DNA from: Poecilobothrus nobilitatus
Taxonomy: Eukaryota > Arthropoda > Insecta > Diptera > Dolichopodidae
Direction: 5' to 3'
DNA: 64,000 nucleotides
Assembly: GCA_947095535.1 (NCBI GenBank)
Contig: OX352773.1
Coordinates: 256,455,590 to 256,519,589 of the forward strand
Both the position numbers and the translations under genes were made by a program. Numbering within the stretch: the stretch's first letter is position 1; every line of letters starts with the position of its first letter. The notes beneath the pieces were generated by a model, which saw only the letters and a list, made by a program, of their open reading frames with translations, did no database searches and was not told the DNA's origin. This document shows positions 58,411 through 64,000 of the stretch, in pieces.

Positions 58411-59543
58411 TTAATTGTTCCAAACAATATTTTCAATCCAATCAATATATGGAAAAACTCTTGTGTAAATTCCGGGTACTCCCTTATTACCACATCCTGC
58501 AGGTCCATATGATGTAATACCAATAATATCCCACATACAATATTCACGTGAATTAAGAACTTGTAATGGACCACCAGAGTCTCCTTCGCATGTGTCATTA
58601 TTATCAGTTTTTGAGCCAGCACATACTTGTATTGTATATAAAACCTGATTGGTACGATGAAATCTATTTTTCGAAGAGTTAAGTATTTCTTGACATTCAT
58701 TTTGTGTAAATTTTTGAACTGTTGCTTTTTGTAAATGGTCTGTTCCAGAAATACCATAAGTATCATTATTTCCCCAACCACTAATTATGCCATTGATATT
58801 ATTCCAGTCACTTTCAGATGGTAAGCATGCTGGTCTTTTAAATTCATCAAAAGTTACATCATGTGCTAATTTAATCAACGCTATATCATTAAACTTATCA
58901 TCTGAGTTATAATTTGGATGAATATAAACTTGTTGAACTGATATATCTATTGGGTTTGCAATATCTTCTTCCAATTTAAGGTTTAAATCTCCAAGTCTTA
59001 CAATATGTGGTTTCGTTTGTGTCATACAATGTGCTGCTGTTAAAATAAACCTTTCACTTATTAACGAGCCACTGCATCTAAAGTACAATTCATTGTTAAT
59101 TCTCCAACCTAATGCAGCCATATGAGGAAATTCTTTTGGTTCCGCATCATCTCCTCCAGAAATTAATCCCGTATTTTTAAAACCACATCTATTGATTTTT
59201 TCTTCTATTTTTTCCATTAAGGGTGTGATATAGTTTATGATTTCGTAAACATATTTTTGATATTCATGACATTCTGTAAGAATAAAATTCATTATGTTTT
59301 ATATAATAAGGATTATTTAGGTAGCTATAGCACTTTTTTCGTGTAGTCGTAGTATTGCTGGTTGTGAGGTTGCTATTTCTGGAGGCTTATATGGCAATGG
59401 ACAGCATACTACAATTTTATTTGATTCAGAACACGGTGTATAATCTCTTTGTCCATCTTTTAATTTACGAAGCACACTGGGACAATTTCGGATAGTTTTG
59501 CATTCACCAGATATATTCGTGTCTTTTATAGTACATTGTGATG
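58411..59543 (-). CDS. CLIP-domain serine protease D, body exons (leader outside window)
   Basis: Secreted trypsin-type CLIP protease. CLIP exon 59543-59334 (210 bp) has QCTI, GEC, RNC, TPC and VCC with a Pro-containing linker (PYKPPEIATSQP). A 60-bp intron follows, then catalytic exon 59273-58411 to TAA. Triad: LTAAHC, NDIALIKL, CEGDSGGP, with DTCEGDS. Activation is NTGL then ISGG. In the catalytic exon the usual CGGSLIS is CSGSLIS. The acceptor TTTTTTAG at 59544 is phase 1; an 85-nt leader of the L2/L3 kind would give 385 aa. No such leader is visible to 64000, so exon 1 lies to the right. Closest to C and A2. Confidence 0.87.
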
Positions 59544-59762
59544 CTAAAAAAATATAAAATTTAAAAATTAAATTTGATTATTTTTAAGTGGAAATAAATT
59601 ATGTATAGTAAAATTGTTTATGCAATAAAACGAATCAAATAATTAATAAATAAAATTTTAATAATATGTAATATAACTTTACTACATTCAAAATCGTTCA
59701 GTAAAAGTCTATTTTATAGCATAGTAATGATTACTAAAGTAAAAAAATATCTTTCCATTTTT

Positions 59763-60165
59763 ATACCCGTACGAACACAATTGTCAGAATATAATAAATT
59801 TGTTATTACGTTTTTGAGGTGCCACGTAAGGGAGATGAGATATAAATATGAAAAAGTTTTTATATTCTTGCTGAGAAATGCAATTTTATTTTGATTTAGC
59901 CATGAAAACCCTTCTGTCTGTCTATCCACACCATAACTCAAAATATAATGGGGTTAGTATTCTACAATTTTTACCATTTTACCTTTGAAAAATGGTTAGT
60001 TCGCTGGCGGCTATTTAAATAGCGGCAGGTTCGAATAGCTGTCATACAACTCTAAAAGTGCATACATGTATCTGGGTAATTAATAATGTCAGATATAGCT
60101 GAAATTTTATGAAATATGAAATTAAATTTAATGGTAGCAGAATAAGTTATGTTCATGGGTATAAA
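59763..60165 (+). repeat. Diverged R1-type fragment
   Basis: TACCCGTACGAACACAATTG, GTTATTACGTTTTTGAGGTG, TGTCTGTCTATCCACACC and GGCAGGTTCGAATAGCTGTC in the order seen in other R1-like right ends. Confidence 0.55.
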
Positions 60166-60344
60166 CTAAATTTGACACAGTCATATGAATATCTCTTCCT
60201 TGTTTTTTTATTGTTTTTACTAAAAATGCCAATTTAGATTTTTAAATACATTATTTAAATACAAAATTTTAAATACATTTTCCTTTTTTGTAACATTTTA
60301 TATCACAAGAAAAGAATGGGCTTTTTTTCTTTTCAAGAAAAGAA

Positions 60345-60920
60345 GAAACGTCATTCGACAGATACGTTTTTTATCTTTGTAAATCAATATCAGAATTATA
60401 CAATTTTTCTAAATTTAGTATTTAAATTTACCGTTATGTGAAAATCAAATTTTGCATGATTTTTCTACCCTCATAACTCCGGAACGCTTTTAAATAGGGA
60501 CTTGAAATTTTCAGAACAGAAAGAACTTTTAGAATTAGTATAAGTTTGCAATTTTTTTTTGGCCCACCCCCTGTTGATGAGCTATTAGGGCTCAAAAATT
60601 GAAAATTTGCTATTTTTAAACACCTGTAACTTAGGCACCAGTACACATTTTACTTCGGCAAGATATAAAAATCAAAGTTACAGTAATATATTTTTAAGTG
60701 TGTTAACGAGTTTTTTTTAGTTATGTAGGGTTCCAGACTTACAGCCCCTCAAAATTTCAGAAAAGTCCTATTTTCACATTTTTTCTTATTACAAAATATT
60801 CCCTAAATTTTATTTCTTAAATTTTAAAATTTTTGTGCAAGTCACAATTCTAAACACTTTGTATTATCTTTTGGAAATGTGCACTTTTAAAAACCGTTGG
60901 TTTATATTTTACTTTGTTTA
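60345..60920 (-). repeat. R2 repeat copy (reverse)
   Basis: From AACGTCATTCGACAGATACG through TTACCGTTATGTGAAAATCA, CTGTAACTTAGGCACCAGTA and GACTTACAGCCCCTCAAAAT to AACCGTTGGTTTATATTTTA. One clean module with little decay. Confidence 0.7.
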
Positions 60921-63765
60921 AACATAAAAACTAATAAAATTTTTACATCTTTGTTAAAATTTATTAAAAAAAAAAAATTTGTATTATTCGTAAATAATAT
61001 GTACATATTATGTAGATTGGCCGTTCTTTATTTTCTATTATTTAAAAATCTATATACATTACATTATTAAGATTATGTATTAAAAAAGTTATATTACCAC
61101 TAACTGAATTAGACTGCGATTTTAGTAACACTAGCACTAGTTTCACTTGTTGCTATAGTCATAATGCATTCAAATACTTCAATAATACATACATATACTT
61201 TAAATTTCTAACTTAACTTGAACATTTTTTTTTTCTGCAAGTTAATCTGCATGTAATTTGACATTTGAAAAATATGGCTAAAAATGAAACAAAAACAGTA
61301 AAAAAAACAAAAGAAGATTCTAAACTAAAAGTTTAATTTTTTTGTAAACCATGTGCTTAATTGAAATTTTGTTAAAAAAATTATTTTCCATTTCTTTTTT
61401 TACATAAAAATAATATAATTAATTACTTGGTAAGTAAGCCCATGTTTATATTTAGATAATTATCTCGAAAACGATAAAAGATAAGAGAAAAATGTATTAA
61501 ATTAAAGCTGAGTAATTTTTGATTTTGAAAATGTAATAAAATTGGTTCATTAACAGCGGTTTTTTATATAAAAATTACAGTTATTTTATAAAAACAGTGA
61601 AAAATATCAATATTTTTTGTATTTAAAACCTTGAAACTCTTTAACTATGAAAGATAAATCAAATATCTTTCAAATATATGAAAGATAAATGAAAATTAGG
61701 ATATTAGTGTGGGGGCTTTGGGAAAAGTTATGGACTTTCAACTTCAGCTAGCTGAAGAAACTTAAACGAATCTTCTAGGTTATACAGAGGCAAAGATGTT
61801 GCTATACATCTTTAAAAAGTTAACGAAATTACCATGAAGGTCGTTATCTCGAAAACTGTTAGAAATAAACTCCCAAACAATTTTTTGCTTGTTATGAACT
61901 TTTCTATCACCTCCGTTCTTCGTGACCTTTGAGTTCCGAAAACCCTGTATATCTTTAACAGATTTTAGCTGTTACTTAATTTTTATTAAATAAAAAACAG
62001 TAAAACAATATTAAAAATATGCCATTCATTTTAAATTTTATCCAGGAACTTAGAATTTAGAAATTAAATAAAAAATTACATAAATTTTATTATTAGGCAA
62101 ATTTAACCTTTATACATTTTTGAAACTTTTATTGATTTAAACTTTATTAATATGAAAGGTTAAAAAATAAACTTGAAAGGTCAAGAGAACATTCGAAAAA
62201 GTTTTAAACTTATTTTTCACTTCACATTATATAATAAGTTTATGGTACGACAACAAAAAGAATTATTTACCATTATAGGATTAATTTAAAAAAATCAAAA
62301 AAAAAAAAAACAAAAAGAAACAAGAACAAAGAAATGCATTAACTTAGAAGTGAAAAAGTTACTCTATCAAAATTTTTTTATTTTTCTGTTTTTTTTTTTG
62401 TTTTTTTGTATTTACCACAAAAATTCGTCATTTTTCTATTAAAACAAATAAATAAATCAAAACTAAAAACTTTTATTTACGTAATTTTTTTTTCACTTAA
62501 AAAAAAAAAACTTTTCATTATACAGAATTTTGTTTTCATCTCTAGTCTTTACTAAAAGTCTAGACTTGAACCTTATTTAAAAAAAAAAAAGAAAAAAAGT
62601 ATGTAAAAGTTAAAGGTAATGAAAGAAATATTTCTATTTTCACAGTTTTACACAATACAAAAAATTACAGTAGTAATTATATTTTATAACAGAGTAAAAG
62701 TTTCTGAAATCCAAAACGGGTAAACGACAGTTGAACATAATATGACTCATATTATTATTTTTGTTTTTAAAAAGTTTAAGATTTTGTGGAATTTCTCTAA
62801 TAAAATTTTGATATATAATAAAAAGTTGACTCAATACTATGGTTTAATTTAAAACTAATATATTTAAAATTAAACTGTTCATTGTAATAAAAAGTTCCTT
62901 AGAAATTAATAAAGTAGTGACAATAATTTAAAATAATATGTACTTAATAAAAATGGGTGTTTTTAAAATCATTTCGTTATACTGTCTGGTTTTTTTTTCT
63001 TCTAATTTAATTCCGTTTATTTTTTTAATATTTTCTTTATACCTACAACTCTAAAATTAAACAAAAGCATAAATTCAGCACAAAACAAAATGCAACTGAT
63101 AGATTACAAAAAATATTGTGCAATCGAGGACATTCACCTTAAGTTCTGATTAAACATTTTTCATTTATGGTTGCTGTTGCAGCAAAAGGTTCTGTTTATC
63201 AGTACCTATACTACTTTTTTTGTTGTTGTTATTTTTGTTGTTTTTTAAATACATCTTGAAAATGTATAAGAGTAAACAGTAAAACAAGTGTTATTATAAG
63301 ATTTGTGCTTTCATTCAGAATAAATTAGAACAAGCGAATCGACTTTAAAAGAATAATCAGTTGCAGGAAGAATTTCTTTCCAGAAAAAATGAATCTAATA
63401 AAAACAGAAAAACAAAAATATATAATAAACTCCTGTGTAATACTATCTAATAGATTGTATGTATGTATGTAAATATTTGATAAAATATAGCAGTAGACCT
63501 ATGAAAAGCACCATTCAAATGAATTGAATTTTATTTAGTAGAAAAAAATTTTTTTTTAGATTAGAAATTTAAATTAGAAACTTTATTTAATTTTTTAAGA
63601 TTCACTTGCAAATTTAGCTGTCTGATTCCAAACAAAATTTATAAGAAAAATGTTAAAGGCAGAAATCTGTTAAAATTTTTAAAGTTTTTTCGTCGCTCAA
63701 CTTAAATAATTTATCACATTTTTGTTGTAAATATTATATAAAAATTTTATGTACAAAATAAAACT
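60921..63765. other. AT-rich spacer
   Basis: No gene recognised. 61640-61990 is less A/T-rich, with GGTCGTTATCTCGAAAACTG and CGAAAACCCTGTATATC, words common in insect transposon ends. It may be part of the first intron of D. Confidence 0.45.
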
Positions 63766-63770
63766 TTTAA

Positions 63771-63905
63771 GGGGCTTCGGTAGCCTAGTGGGTAGGCGTA
63801 TGGCGTATTAACCGAAGGAGTTTGGGTTCGATCCCTGCACTGGTCGTAAGTGTTTTTTTCTTTACATATCCCTTACGACCTTACGACCCACTATACCTGA
63901 CAACC
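63771..63905 (+). mobile_element. tRNA-derived SINE, copy 2
   Basis: GGGGCTTCGGTAGCCTAGTG with the A-box TAGCCTAGTGGGTAGG, B-box GGTTCGATCCC, then GTCGTAAGTG and CCTTACGACC, and CACTATACCTGACAACC at the end. It matches copy 1 along its length. The anticodon region is longer than in a tRNA and the acceptor does not close, so this is not a tRNA gene. Confidence 0.8.
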
Positions 63906-64000
63906 AAATATAATGTAAATATATAGTATATAATATAAACAAAATAAATAATTTAATAATAGTATAAAAACCTATAATGACCTTAGTAGCCGCTGGTTCA

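Overview
The window is from a very AT-rich insect genome, most likely a fly (Diptera). Support for an insect: spliced CLIP-domain serine proteases of the snake/easter type, an env-bearing Ty3/gypsy errantivirus primed by tRNA-Ser, Helitron helicase remnants, tRNA-derived SINEs and non-LTR retrotransposon relics. The order is inferred from repeat style, with GTCCGTCCGTC-type dispersed elements, and is not proven.

Host genes: all recognisable host coding sequence is one tandem cluster of secreted CLIP-domain serine proteases on the minus strand. There are six CLIP-protease bodies: A1 (4386-5495), B1 (5974-7190), A2 (38672-39811), B2 (40187-41396), C (49833-50934) and D (58411-59543). I also found three short signal-peptide exons far upstream, L1 (31997-32084), L2 (46800-46884) and L3 (55289-55373). 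Each ends ...NGQ or ...SGQ plus one base at a consensus donor, and the phase fits every CLIP exon. L1 and L2 each precede a B-A pair, and no leader is visible between B and A. One leader therefore probably serves two alternative protease bodies, across first introns of about 25 kb (L1) and 5 kb (L2). L3 precedes C. The leader of D must lie beyond the right edge. A further cysteine-rich terminal exon at 47691-47839 has the same splice phase.

Mobile DNA: the L1 intron holds a young, structurally complete errantivirus (11114-19111) in antisense orientation to the host gene. It has near-identical LTRs, a 4-bp CGCA target duplication, a tRNA-Ser primer site, gag, pol in a -1 frame with an AAATTTT slippery heptamer, and a frameshifted env whose 5' exon lies ahead of gag. 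Around it are nested non-autonomous elements: a foldback element R1 with about 95-bp inverted ends and a 729-bp MITE inside one copy, and a modular R2 family built from about 450-bp units. There are also Helitron helicase fragments, an IS630/mariner-like transposase fragment, a possible P-element fragment, three non-LTR RT relics, a 519-bp TTA-flanked MITE and two tRNA-derived SINE copies.

Layout: 1-4000 is RT relic plus repeats; 4-7.2 kb is pair A1/B1; 7.2-32 kb is the L1 intron full of transposons; 32-38.6 kb is repeats and AT-rich spacer; 38.7-41.4 kb is pair A2/B2; 41.4-46.9 kb is the L2 intron; 47.7-55.4 kb is the small exon, C and L3; 55.4-59.5 kb is spacer, MITE and D; 59.5-64 kb is repeats, spacer and a SINE. 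Some transposon calls rest on a few conserved residues and are scored accordingly.
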